20,785 nucleotides of DNA from Silene noctiflora (lineage: Eukaryota > Streptophyta > Magnoliopsida > Caryophyllales > Caryophyllaceae), in assembly GCA_009801015.1 (NCBI GenBank), contig VHZZ01022740.1, forward strand, positions 1-20,785, read 5' to 3'. Position numbers and translations under genes: made by a program. Under the pieces are notes generated by a model. That model did no database searches and had not been told where the DNA came from. It saw only the letters and a list, made by a program, of their open reading frames with translations. Below, one piece after another: positions 10,901 through 18,294 of the stretch. Each line of letters begins with the position of its first letter. Position 1 is the stretch's first letter.

Positions 10901-11115
10901 AAAGAAGAATGGCAATGGCGGGTTCTACTACTGTGCCCACAAACAATGCTGTCGCTCCAAGCACCTCCCAATCTAGAAATGGGGCCAGTCCGGACATCGT
11001 TTGCTCTTGTTGTGAAGCGTCTTTATTTGGTAAAGTTCCCTTCCACAGGTATAATTACAAATACTGCAGCACTACTTGCATGAAAGTCCACAGAGAGTTT
11101 CTTGAAGATGGCTGA
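4907..11115 (+). CDS. VMS1: Plant VMS1/ANKZF1 orthologue: Cdc48-binding VLRF1 protein of ribosome quality control (7 exons, about 678 aa)
   Basis: Vms1/ANKZF1 proteins release nascent chains from peptidyl-tRNA on stalled 60S subunits and bind Cdc48/p97. Coding exons: 4907-5251, 6271-6737, 7449-7563, 8384-9031, 9948-10025, 10578-10691, 10846-11115. All introns are GT..AG, phases agree, and the total is 2037 nt with TGA at the end. Domains: a C2H2 finger with C90, C93, H106 and H112; a VLRF1 domain from about residue 165 to 380, with Q282 in AGKRQSAKDG matching the family's catalytic glutamine and then SAGASLRRYNE; ankyrin repeats about 447-500 (TPLHEAAKSGNVEGVLELL); a basic helical stretch from 520; a VCP-interacting motif REKRAAAAERR at 600-610 fitting Rx5AAx2R exactly; and a C-terminal treble clef with C642, C645, C663, C667 and H671. 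The start is the first ATG, followed by Ala-rich sequence as in plant orthologues. No damage is seen, so the gene looks functional. The symbol is by family recognition; no database search was run. Confidence 0.93.
5252..6270 (+). other. VMS1 intron 1 (1019 bp)
   Basis: The donor is GT at 5252 after the last base of an Asn codon, and the acceptor is TTAG ending at 6270, so it is a phase 0 intron. It carries a Stowaway-like MITE at 5724-5820. Several small open frames inside have no recognisable motif and are read as chance. Confidence 0.85.
5724..5820. mobile_element. Stowaway-like MITE in VMS1 intron 1 (97 bp)
   Basis: The left end after a TA (5722-5723) reads CTTCCTCCGTTCCATT, close to the CTCCCTCCGT start of Stowaway elements. 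The right end before a TA (5821-5822) gives ATTCTTCCATTCCATG as reverse complement. Further in, CTGTATACATTT pairs with CTGTATGCATTT. TA duplications, size and terminal sequence all fit a Tc1/mariner-derived Stowaway MITE. Confidence 0.7.
9110..9422. mobile_element. Tourist-like (PIF/Harbinger) MITE in VMS1 intron 4
   Basis: Terminal repeats are GGCTTGTTTAGAT at 9114 and GGCCTGTTTGGAT as the reverse complement of the right end (9419), flanked by TTA/TAA trinucleotides on both sides. The left arm is purine-rich (repeated GGAGGGA) and the right arm pyrimidine-rich (repeated TCCCTCC), so a transcript could fold into a long imperfect hairpin. The interior is non-coding on both strands despite several overlapping open frames, which are products of the skewed composition. 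Confidence 0.55.
10781..10810. repeat. (TTTTA)6 microsatellite in VMS1 intron 6
   Basis: Six perfect pentamers end 35 bp before the acceptor AG of the last coding exon. They lie in the T-rich zone upstream of the splice site, where length change could affect splicing. That effect is inference. Confidence 0.8.
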
Positions 11116-11191
11116 TAAATAGATAGTAGAAATGTTCATATTCAGATCTTTTCTTCCATATTGTTGTATCATTTCATTTTTCTATTTAAAT

Positions 11192-11197
11192 AATAAA
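11192..11197 (+). terminator. Probable polyadenylation signal of VMS1
   Basis: AATAAA lies 77 bp after the VMS1 stop codon in an AT-rich 3' untranslated region. A T-rich stretch follows at about 11258-11271. This is the only canonical AATAAA close behind the gene. Confidence 0.5.
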
Positions 11198-12360
11198 AAA
11201 ATATCAACATCGACTTATGCATCGACTTGATTGGGTGGCTGAGCAAAGGAAAGATTGTTTTTTTTTTTTTTCCGCTTCGTTTATTACCTGATGTCCGATT
11301 TTTATTCCCTGTTTATTAGTCGATCCATGAAGGTGAGAATGACCCCATATGACCTCAAGTAACAAATTTATTTTTGAACATGAAACCATTGCATCAATCA
11401 ACTACTTGCATCATAGTATGTGTTGATTGTATTATCGACTTTTCATACTTTTAGTTGGAATGGTCTTCTCACAATTTATCTTTATATCCAAATTTACACC
11501 ATCTCGTTTTGAGAAATAGAGAGGATCCTTACTCGTAATGAGAAGAAACTCTTTCAAAAGCACAATTGGTAAAAGTTGTTTTCATCCTGTCGTAAACTCA
11601 TAACCATTGAGCAGAAATCGGTGTTGACAGGACTAAGCTCGTATTCTAAACGACTTTTGACAAAGAACATAAAGGGTCGGGTCATGTTCCTGTAATGTAG
11701 TTGGAACATTCACCTTTTTAAATTAAATCCAAATGACACTTTACCCTACGTTTTAAGGATGCTCCACAGTAAAAAGTGTAAAAACATGAGAAAATGGGGT
11801 AGTAAATAGTAATAGTATGTAAGTATACTGTATAGTCTGTATTCTTAGTAGTTTAGAAGGTGAGATAGTTTATTAGTGAAAAAAGTGGGAGATTCTGGGT
11901 CACCGACGCAGCAGTGGCTTTAACAAGTTAATTTGTGCGTGGTTGGCTTAAAATGTATTCTTAAGGGTCCCCATTTCCCCATTGCAATTTACATCTACTA
12001 CTATTATCTATCCATATAAAATATCATCTCCTTCCCTTCGCCACACACGCCTTTCTTGCTTCTCATAATCATTTCTTATTATCTTTCCTTTTCTACCCTT
12101 CTATCAAGTGACCGACCCAAAATTTTATATGTTGAGAAAAATAATGGATGGTACTTGTGGTTTTATTCCACACACCTCGAATTAGGGTTTGAGAAAAATA
12201 TCTGATTATTCGAATTGATCTGATATCTAGTCTGAGTTCGACGTGAAAAATTGGATAATTGATTCGAAAAGTAGTTTGGATTGGATATCTATACCCAAAA
12301 ATTAGATAACTGGTTCGTTTTTCTCAGATATATAAATTTGGATATTCAATGTAGTTCGGA
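11198..12360. other. Intergenic region between VMS1 and the TPR gene
   Basis: The stretch is AT-rich with no convincing gene on either strand. From about 12170 to 12365 it is made of loosely repeated phrases such as TTGGATATC, ATTGGATAA and GTTCGGATTGG, which looks like degenerate subterminal transposon repeat, but I see no clear ends. Confidence 0.4.
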
Positions 12361-12526
12361 TTGGACTTATGTGACCTTAACACATGGATGCGGCTTCAGA
12401 ATTTCTCCTCCTCAACATTACCAAAAAAACGATCAAAAATTCCCAAATTAAATCAACTGCTCCTCGCCGGCGACTTCTCCGTTCGCCTCTATAGGTCGCC
12501 GACGAGGCTTCTTCAACCCTTCCTGA

Positions 12527-12619
12527 CCGCGCTCCTCACCGTCATCAAGGTCATTTTCCGCGCTCCTCACCGTCATCAAGGGCATTTTCCGCGCCCGTCA
12601 CCGTCATCCAAGTCGTTTT
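12527..12619. repeat. Three tandem copies of a 31-bp unit upstream of the TPR gene
   Basis: Units start at 12527, 12558 and 12589, each opening CCGCGC and containing CACCGTCATC followed by a T-run. The first two differ at about one base and the third is more diverged. The array lies about 270 bp upstream of the TPR start codon, in probable leader or promoter sequence. A short open frame from 12361 runs through it and has no recognised domain. Confidence 0.85.
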
Positions 12620-13251
12620 TTTTCTAATTTGGTTTCGATTTTATAAGGTAGAGGTTTGATCATCTTTTAGTATGTTGTTTTTTCGCTTTAATTAATCGAT
12701 CACTTTTGGTTGTTGTTGGTATTTCCGTGGTTGATCAAGTCACCGTCTTCTCCGATCGATTTCTTTTGTGTTGATTTCGGCTGGTTGCTGGGTTTTTTCC
12801 AGCCCTTCTCTCGCTTCTTCCAGTTTTTTTCGGTTTTTTTGGGGGTTTGTGGTCTCTGGTTTGNGCTTCTTTGGTNTTGTTACTATGTCTTCCTCTACCG
12901 TCTATCATAAATTCCTNGAANCTTTTGCTTGTGCTCATGTTANNGATGNGTTTATGGAGGANGATGGGGATANGATGCTAGGNTATTTTATGAAAATGCA
13001 GGGGTCAACATTGTCTGAGGTGAAGGCGCTAAAAGACAAGGGGAACGGTCTTTTTCGGCAAAATTACTTTGATATGGTTGTAGCGTGTTACGATGAAGCT
13101 TGTAAAATTCTTAATTTGGGCTTGGGAACTTTTGGAGGTGACGATATTCAATTATTATCTGACCTTGCTGTTTCCCTTAATTCTAACCTGGCTGCATGTA
13201 CCCTGAAACTTGAGGAATACTATAAATATTCGGTATTTTAAGTATAGGGAC

Positions 13252-13371
13252 ACTCGGTAGAGTACAACGTACTCGGCCGAGTGCCCCGTGATGTCGTTCT
13301 GTCAGTGTTCTGGTTTGGGGAACTCGGACGAGTGCAATGCACTCGGTCGAGTGTCACTCACTCGACCGAGT
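13252..13371. repeat. Five ACTCGNNCGAGT palindromes in the solo LTR
   Basis: Copies are at 13252-13263 (one arm changed), 13271-13282, 13322-13333, 13341-13352 and 13360-13371. The centres are GT, GC, GA, GT and AC. They match in number and place the set in the LTR at 1242-2544, although the sequence between them differs. Confidence 0.75.
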
Positions 13372-13949
13372 GTCCGGTTCGTATCGGGTTTTGCGCGGAA
13401 ATTATAAATACTAGGACGGGAAGCAGTAATTCACTTTTTACACTTTCAAAACAAAAACCTAGTCGACGATACTGCTTCTCCTTCTAGCCTTCACTTCCGN
13501 AAAAAGAATCCAAGCAATTGTTGATAGTTCTAAGAGTCTTGAGACCNGATTTACAAGGGTAAGTGTCTTATTGAATCATTAATGTATAGTTTTGAACCCT
13601 AATTGCTGATTTGGGGGTTTCGAGGGGACTTTTCCTTATGATATGCTTTTAATTGTTATAGGAGGAGAATTCATAGAGGAACGTTTCTGAACCATTTGAT
13701 TGATTGATATTGCTGATAAGGTAGGTTATCCTACTCAGTTGCCTGGTTAATTATATGTTGTAATGTGATATGATATGATTATGTGATTGTGTTATGATTG
13801 TGATGGCGGAGTTGTATGATGGTGGTTGGAGATGTTGGATATTGTGATTGTTTGCGAGCCATTATAAGAGGTGGTCTCACTCCCATTGTTCGCCTCCCGC
13901 GTTCTCTCGACGTAGGGGGATGTGCACATTAAAGGACTTGGGTTGTTAC

Positions 13950-14080
13950 GATACGTCTGGGTGTGTACCGGTACTGGTGTGATGTGGTGATGCGGTATGT
14001 CTGGGTGTGTCCCGATACCGGTGTGATGTGGTGATGCTGTATGTCTGGGTGTGTCCTGGTACCGGAGTGGTGAGGTGATG
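13950..14080. repeat. 44-bp tandem repeat in the solo LTR, about three copies
   Basis: The phrase TCTGGGTGTGT recurs at 13956, 14000 and 14044, exactly 44 bp apart, each followed by a CCGGTACTGG-like word and GATGTGGTGATG-like sequence, with decay in the last copy. The LTR at 1242-2544 has only a loosely similar single stretch here, so the array expanded in this lineage of the element. Confidence 0.75.
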
Positions 14081-15040
14081 GTTGGTGTTGGCGGTGGCGG
14101 TGTTGCGGTACTTCATTCGGTGTTACATTATGATGCATATAGTCGCTCAGCTGACTGACCCCGGTTATTGTCTTGAAAACTGTGATGATCCATTCGGGGA
14201 TGGTGAGTAGGTTGTCTAGCAGGTAATGGCTATGATGGTTGTTGATCACGCGGTGGGATTAGCAGGGTGGAGTCACATAGTAGTAGTTTCCACAGACATT
14301 AGTTTACACTTTATCTATCAGTTTTGCCATGTACTTCGTATTTGGGAAAATTCACTTTTGTATTATTTAAACGCTATCATTAATAATAACGTTTCTTTAT
14401 TGTTTCTGTGTTGTTCACTACCTCGGGAAACCGAGATGGTAACATCCTTGTACCTTGAGGTAGTCCTGGTAAGGTGTCTCGGAGTATGGGGGTGTTACAA
14501 ATACAAAGCTGTTTTGGATTTGTGCTCTATGATTTTGGACACATTTCCTCGTAATGTTAAGGCATTATTTCGTCGGGCGGTTGCTTATATGAAGTTGAAA
14601 CGGTTTTTGGAAGCTGAATTGGATTTGGTTAAGGCCTTGGTGGTTGAACCTAGTAATAAGGATGTGTTAAGGGAATTAGACGTGGTAAAAGGTCTCCTTC
14701 TCATAAAGGAGAATGGAAAAAGAGTGTTGGAGGTCGCTGCTGAAGGTGGCGTGGATGGGAACAATAAAAAGTGGTTCATGTTCATGTCTCGAAATATGAC
14801 GTGGGTATAACAGATAGTGAAAGTGTGATCACGGAGGTGATAGAAAATCAAAGTGATATGAGTATAAAGGATAATGAGAGTGTGAATATGGAGGTGAGGG
14901 AGGTTCAAAGTGATTGTGGTATAGACTCGATGACTAGCTTAAAGAAGAATGAACATAGTTCTAATAAGCCAGTTCTTGAGTTCTATAAAAAGGTATGAGG
15001 TAGTTCCCGACTAAGGATCCCTGCACAATTTTATAAAAAA

Positions 15041-15928
15041 GTGCTGGAAGATAAAAATGTGACTTTTTACCGTAAACGTGATTTGTCAACTTTAACAATT
15101 CGGGTCCTTGATGTTGAGGCTACTAAGGAGAGAGACGTTATAAGAGAACGCTCCAAGAAGAAGAAGAAGAAGAAGAAGAAGAGAGGTCTTAGAAAGCGGA
15201 AATCTAAGATGATGGTGGTCATGAACGAAGACATGACTCCTTTAGATATCATCAATGGAAAGCCTACTATTCCTAGCGTAAGTTTGAGTCAGTCCTCTAC
15301 CTCTGCCGTGAGTTCAAGTGCATCTTCAGTTTGTGACAATTTTGCTCCTCCTCGCACTCTAGTGAATGAAAAGAACACCTCTAATTGCTCTCCGGCTCAT
15401 AATGATTCTAATGATGACCATCAACCTTTCATCTTTTCAGCTCGTCCTAAGAAGTGTAAGATTTCCCCGGTTGAGAAACCATCATGCGCCCCTAGTACTC
15501 CTATGTTTTGCAGGTACCCCTCTACTAATCATGTGTACAGGAAATGGAGAATCACCACTTCCAAGAAGAATCATAGCAAGGAGGATGAATCTCCAAGACA
15601 CAATTTATCTACTTTCTCTAAAAGTAGATCTATTTCCCGTAAATTTCTACGTCCTCGTGGCGTAAGTGTGTCTTGTTGCAGGTACTCCTCTGAAGCTCAG
15701 TTACTCAAGAAGAGAAAAGAAATGTTCGCTCAATTGGCCAGCTCCGATCGTCCCACTAAGAAGCCTAGCTTGGTTATCAACCTCAACTGTAGTTTAATTG
15801 CTTATCCTAATAATGTATTAATAAAATCTGAATTCGACAGTGTCGGGTATGTACTATGTAGGAACAATTTTCTTTATTGCTGTAAAAAAAAAATGTATTT
15901 CGGATTGGTCCTAATAAAAGAAATTTAA
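15041..15928 (+). pseudogene. C-terminal, lysine- and serine-rich portion of the disrupted TPR gene
   Basis: This frame follows, without a shift, from the one that ends at TGA 14996-14998. A phrase FYKKV occurs just before that stop and again at about 15029-15043. Residues here include SKKKKKKKKKRGLRKRKSK, a plausible nuclear targeting signal created by an (AAG)n run at about 15155-15180, then Ser-rich and Lys/Arg-rich sequence without a recognised fold. Three CR(Y/N) phrases (FCRYPS, CCRYSS, LCRNNF) recur. On its own it could be annotated as a separate short gene, but position and frame make it the tail of the TPR gene. There is a potential poly(A) signal AATAAA at 15914. Confidence 0.45.
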
Positions 15929-16358
15929 ATTTTTGAATCAGATATCCGATCAATGCCCCATCTTCTGGCTCTTCCTTTTTCATTTCTTCCCTATTCTCCA
16001 CTAAACACAACTGATTGTACCCATAATAGCTTCCATAATTTTATATGGTAGAATATTAAGGGTTGTTGGAAAAGAAGAAAAAAGGTTGGGTTTTATAACA
16101 TTGTATGGTACCGTTCAACCACCTAACCTATTAAAAGTCTTAATCCAATCATTTGTATTTTGCGCAATTTCATCTTTATTTACGCTTCTCAAGTAATTTG
16201 ATTATAGTTGACTCGAAAATTATTGGCCCAACTTGACTCGACCGGAAATCTGCAAACCCGAAATTGATCGACTCAAACTGACCCAACTCAAACTTGACCC
16301 GTTTGCCAGTTCTGTGTATCACACATTCTCATTGAAGAAGAACACCAGCCCTCACAAA
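15929..16358. other. Intergenic stretch downstream of the TPR gene
   Basis: No gene is seen. From about 16208 to 16315 the sequence repeats words such as TTGACTCGACC, CGACTCAAACTGACCC and TTGACCCGTTTGCCAG, a composition typical of degenerate transposon ends in plants, without a defined boundary. Confidence 0.4.
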
Positions 16359-16480
16359 CTGAAGACGGATCATGCTCCTCTTACAATATGCAAGTGACAC
16401 CAATCATGAGGTGGTCCATTTCCCCCGTCATACCCTCCCACTTGTCTTATTGTAAGAGAGACACTATCATCTATCTTCAG
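16359..16480. mobile_element. MITE remnant with CTGAAGA ends (122 bp)
   Basis: The left end reads CTGAAGACGGATCATG and the reverse complement of the right end reads CTGAAGATAGATGATAG; both continue into CTCTTACAATA. Its interior (AATATGCAAGTGACACCAA, then CATGAGGTGG) matches the element at 17198-17369. A 10-bp perfect hairpin CTTGTGACGG/CCGTCACAAG with a 6-base loop follows directly at 16481-16506. Confidence 0.55.
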
Positions 16481-16860
16481 CTTGTGACGGATAGTACCGT
16501 CACAAGCAAGACGCTTTCTTTGTTTTATGTATAAGCTAGGTAGAATAATACAAGTACTCATTTGATGGGTGACTAGAAAATACAAACACATGTATCATTA
16601 AATGAAGCCAGCAGAGATTAGTAGGCAAAATTTCAAATGTGAAATAAATGATTAAAACAATGAATGAAATACTCGTACAGTATGATATTTTGCAAGCATG
16701 GTCCTTGACAATTCATAATCACAACAAAATCAGTTGTAAGTTGTAAGTTGTAAGTCTAAGAGTGTCAATATGATTAGAATGTAACAGCTTTTTAACAGTG
16801 CTGGTTACTACAGTATACACCCTTTATTAAGGGATTAGTAATTCTCATTTGTTACTGTCG

Positions 16861-17010
16861 ATATCCATCACAAACTTGTGACAAGTCAAATAAAATCCAC
16901 ATAAAAGGATAAAAACAAGTCATTTGTTATTCCCTATATATTATACTTTTTGTCTCATATACCCATGTGAGTGATACTTAATCCGTCACAAGTTTGTCTT
17001 GTAACGGATG
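16861..17010. mobile_element. MITE with CATCCGT-type ends (about 150 bp)
   Basis: The left side ATATCCATCACAAACTTGTG pairs with the reverse complement of the right side (CATCCGTTACAAGACAAAC, then TTGTGACGG). It lacks coding sequence. Its end words relate it to the neighbouring elements and to the hairpin at 16481-16506. Confidence 0.5.
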
Positions 17011-17197
17011 ATTAAGCCATCATACACATAGTCGACATAGTGGTGCACATTCGTAATTTTGTTCGTTTGTCACATTTTCTTTGTATTTTTATAACCCTCT
17101 CTTTTTCATCAACGTTGTCCATGTATAACATCCAACATTATCATCAATCACCTCAACACTCAACAGCACCTTTTTTTTTCCACAAATTGTCGTAGAA

Positions 17198-17369
17198 GAC
17201 GGGCACTATCCGTTATAAGGTGAAAACGAATAATGTCCCTCTCACAATATGTAAGTGACACTAACCATGAGGTGCTTCATTCCTTCCACCCTCTTCCATT
17301 TGCCCTTCTACTTGCCTTATTGTAAAAAAGACACAAGCCTTTTTCAACTTATCACCAATAATGTCTGTC
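17198..17369. mobile_element. MITE with 52-bp terminal inverted repeats (172 bp)
   Basis: The left arm begins GACGGGCACTATCC and the reverse complement of the right arm begins GACAGACATTATTGG. The two arms align without gaps over about 52 bases up to ACAATA. It is the longer relative of the element at 16359-16480, sharing ACAATATGTAAGTGACAC and CATGAGGTG. Confidence 0.6.
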
Positions 17370-17380
17370 ACAAGACCTAT

Positions 17381-17570
17381 TAATTTTTATTACCCTCATA
17401 AATATCCACATTAAATGACATTATACAATGATAAATGTTTGTAAAATCGTTGGACATCATAAAAAGCAATATATAAAAAAATAAATATGAACGATAATAT
17501 TTAATTTTTATTACCCTCATAAAAATTAACAATCTTTGATTTTTATTACCCTCATAAATATCCACATTAA
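17381..17570. repeat. Three interspersed copies of an AT-rich direct repeat
   Basis: TTTTTATTACCCTCATAAA occurs at about 17384, 17504 and 17542. The first and third copies continue with TATCCACATTAA while the middle one diverges. The spacers are unrelated AT-rich sequence. Confidence 0.75.
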
Positions 17571-17672
17571 TTTATATATTAATAATAACAATTGCTTTTA
17601 ACTAATAAAAATACGGTTACACACTATACAACGATCTTATTAATCAACTAGTATAATCTTGCTTAAGGTGGT

Positions 17673-17835
17673 ACTATCCGTCTTAGATTTAGGACGGGTC
17701 AAATATTACCCACATGGACAAATAACACAAATCTTTTACCTTTTTTCAATGCATTCCGCTTTTGTTCCATCACTTTTATGCATCTCATATGGATATATTT
17801 GTCTCGTTTTAAGTTTAAGATGAATAATGTCCGTC
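17673..17835. mobile_element. MITE with ACTATCCGTCTTA-type ends (about 160 bp)
   Basis: The left end ACTATCCGTCTTAGATTTAG aligns with the reverse complement of the right end (ATTATTCATCTTAAACTTAA), and both run on into ACGGGTCAA/ACGAGACAA. It is the fourth related element within 1.5 kb and the closest to the FLA gene, about 460 bp upstream of its start codon. Confidence 0.5.
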
Positions 17836-18158
17836 TAAAACAAAAAATTGCGCTTATTAATTACTACCTCTTATTCTAGACAACCTTCCCTTTTCATTTT
17901 GACACACAGATTAAGGAAACACAGTACTCTACCATATGATTAAATTTGGACCACACAATCACAACCAAAACGTCTTTGTTAGAATAAAATGCTGTAATAA
18001 TCATTGCTCTGGAATACTTTGTACGTGTAACACGGTCACACAAGGGTAATTTGGTCATTTCAACATGCAAATACTCTGGCTCTACTCTAGGCATAGTGCC
18101 CTACAACTCTTACCACATTCAAAAGTAGCAATCTTCCAGCTATACTATACGGAGTACC

Positions 18159-18210
18159 ACCCAACCCAACCCAACCCAACCCTAGTTAACCTTAACCTTA
18201 ACCCAACCCA
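18159..18210. repeat. CCCAA-rich simple repeat upstream of the FLA gene
   Basis: About four CCCAA pentamers at 18161-18180 are followed by looser AACCTTAACC/AACCCAACC words. It resembles telomere-like sequence but lacks perfect CCCTAAA units, so it is treated as a local microsatellite. Confidence 0.6.
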
Positions 18211-18247
18211 ACTTAACCATAGTTAAATCCTTCCCAATAAAACACAA

Positions 18248-18294
18248 CTCCCTCACTCTCACTCCATTACTTCCTTCACTCTCCCTCCCTCAAA
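18248..18294 (+). promoter_or_regulatory. CT-rich leader just before the FLA start codon
   Basis: The 47 bases up to the ATG consist almost wholly of CTCC, CTTC and CACT words with very few G. Such pyrimidine patches are common around the start of highly expressed plant genes. A clear TATA box at the right distance is not obvious; TATACTATA at 18141-18149 is a weak candidate. Confidence 0.35.

Larger units (their letters stand above)
13221..14499 (+). mobile_element. Solo LTR of a Ty3/gypsy chromovirus (1279 bp) in the TPR exon
   Basis: It is flanked by AATAC at 13216-13220 and 14500-14504, a perfect 5-bp target duplication. It ends TGTTACA like the LTR at 1242-2544 and begins TATAAATATTCGGT, which aligns with that LTR's start, with the canonical TG changed to TA. 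It shares the palindrome array, GATGATCCATTCGGGGATGG and the conserved 3' end. There are no internal coding regions, so it arose by recombination between two LTRs of a once full element. A TATA-like TATAAATA at 13403-13410 may be its own promoter. Confidence 0.9.
12885..15928 (+). pseudogene. Disrupted TPR co-chaperone-like gene (Hsp90/Hsp70 carboxylate-clamp type), split by a solo LTR
   Basis: The gene starts at ATG 12885 (MSSSTVYHKF) and runs to 13220, continues at 14505 beyond the solo LTR, and the last frame ends at TAA 15926-15928. Three TPR motifs are visible: VKALKDKGNGLFRQNYFDM; SLNSNLAACTLKLEEY joining AVLDL across the insertion; and NVKALFRRAVAYMKLKRF. The Lys and Asn of KxxGN, the Asn of NSNLAA, and the Lys and Arg of KALFRRA match the carboxylate clamp that grips EEVD tails of Hsp90/Hsp70. 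After the TPRs the protein is acidic and repetitive (about 14810-14990), then has a poly-lysine stretch and a Ser/Lys-rich tail. Breaks: the solo LTR brings a stop at 13239-13241; a missing base in an A-run near 14766-14770 shifts the frame; TGA at 14996-14998 interrupts the next frame. Ten N bases lie in 12864-12983. The tail matches no family I know. Non-functionality is likely, but sequence errors could explain the two small lesions. Confidence 0.7.

Noticed and set aside
13929-14249. His/Thr-rich minus-strand frame in the solo LTR
   Set aside because: It is a translation of the 44-bp tandem repeat.
13221-14499. Reading the solo LTR as a spliced intron of the TPR gene
   Set aside because: The borders are a transposon target duplication, not GT/AG. 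The nearby GT at 13233 and AG at 14507-14508 would lose the frame by one base.
14765-14771. Programmed -1 frameshift at the A-run in the TPR gene
   Set aside because: The run has five A, giving T AAA AAG rather than a full slippery heptamer such as A AAA AAG, and the downstream frame would need one added base in the DNA. A lesion or sequence error is simpler.
14993-15041. A 49-bp intron removing the TGA at 14996
   Set aside because: It is shorter than usual plant introns and its removal would shift the frame.
18161-18215. Interstitial telomere repeat
   Set aside because: Units are CCCAA and loose AACCTTAACC words, not CCCTAAA arrays.
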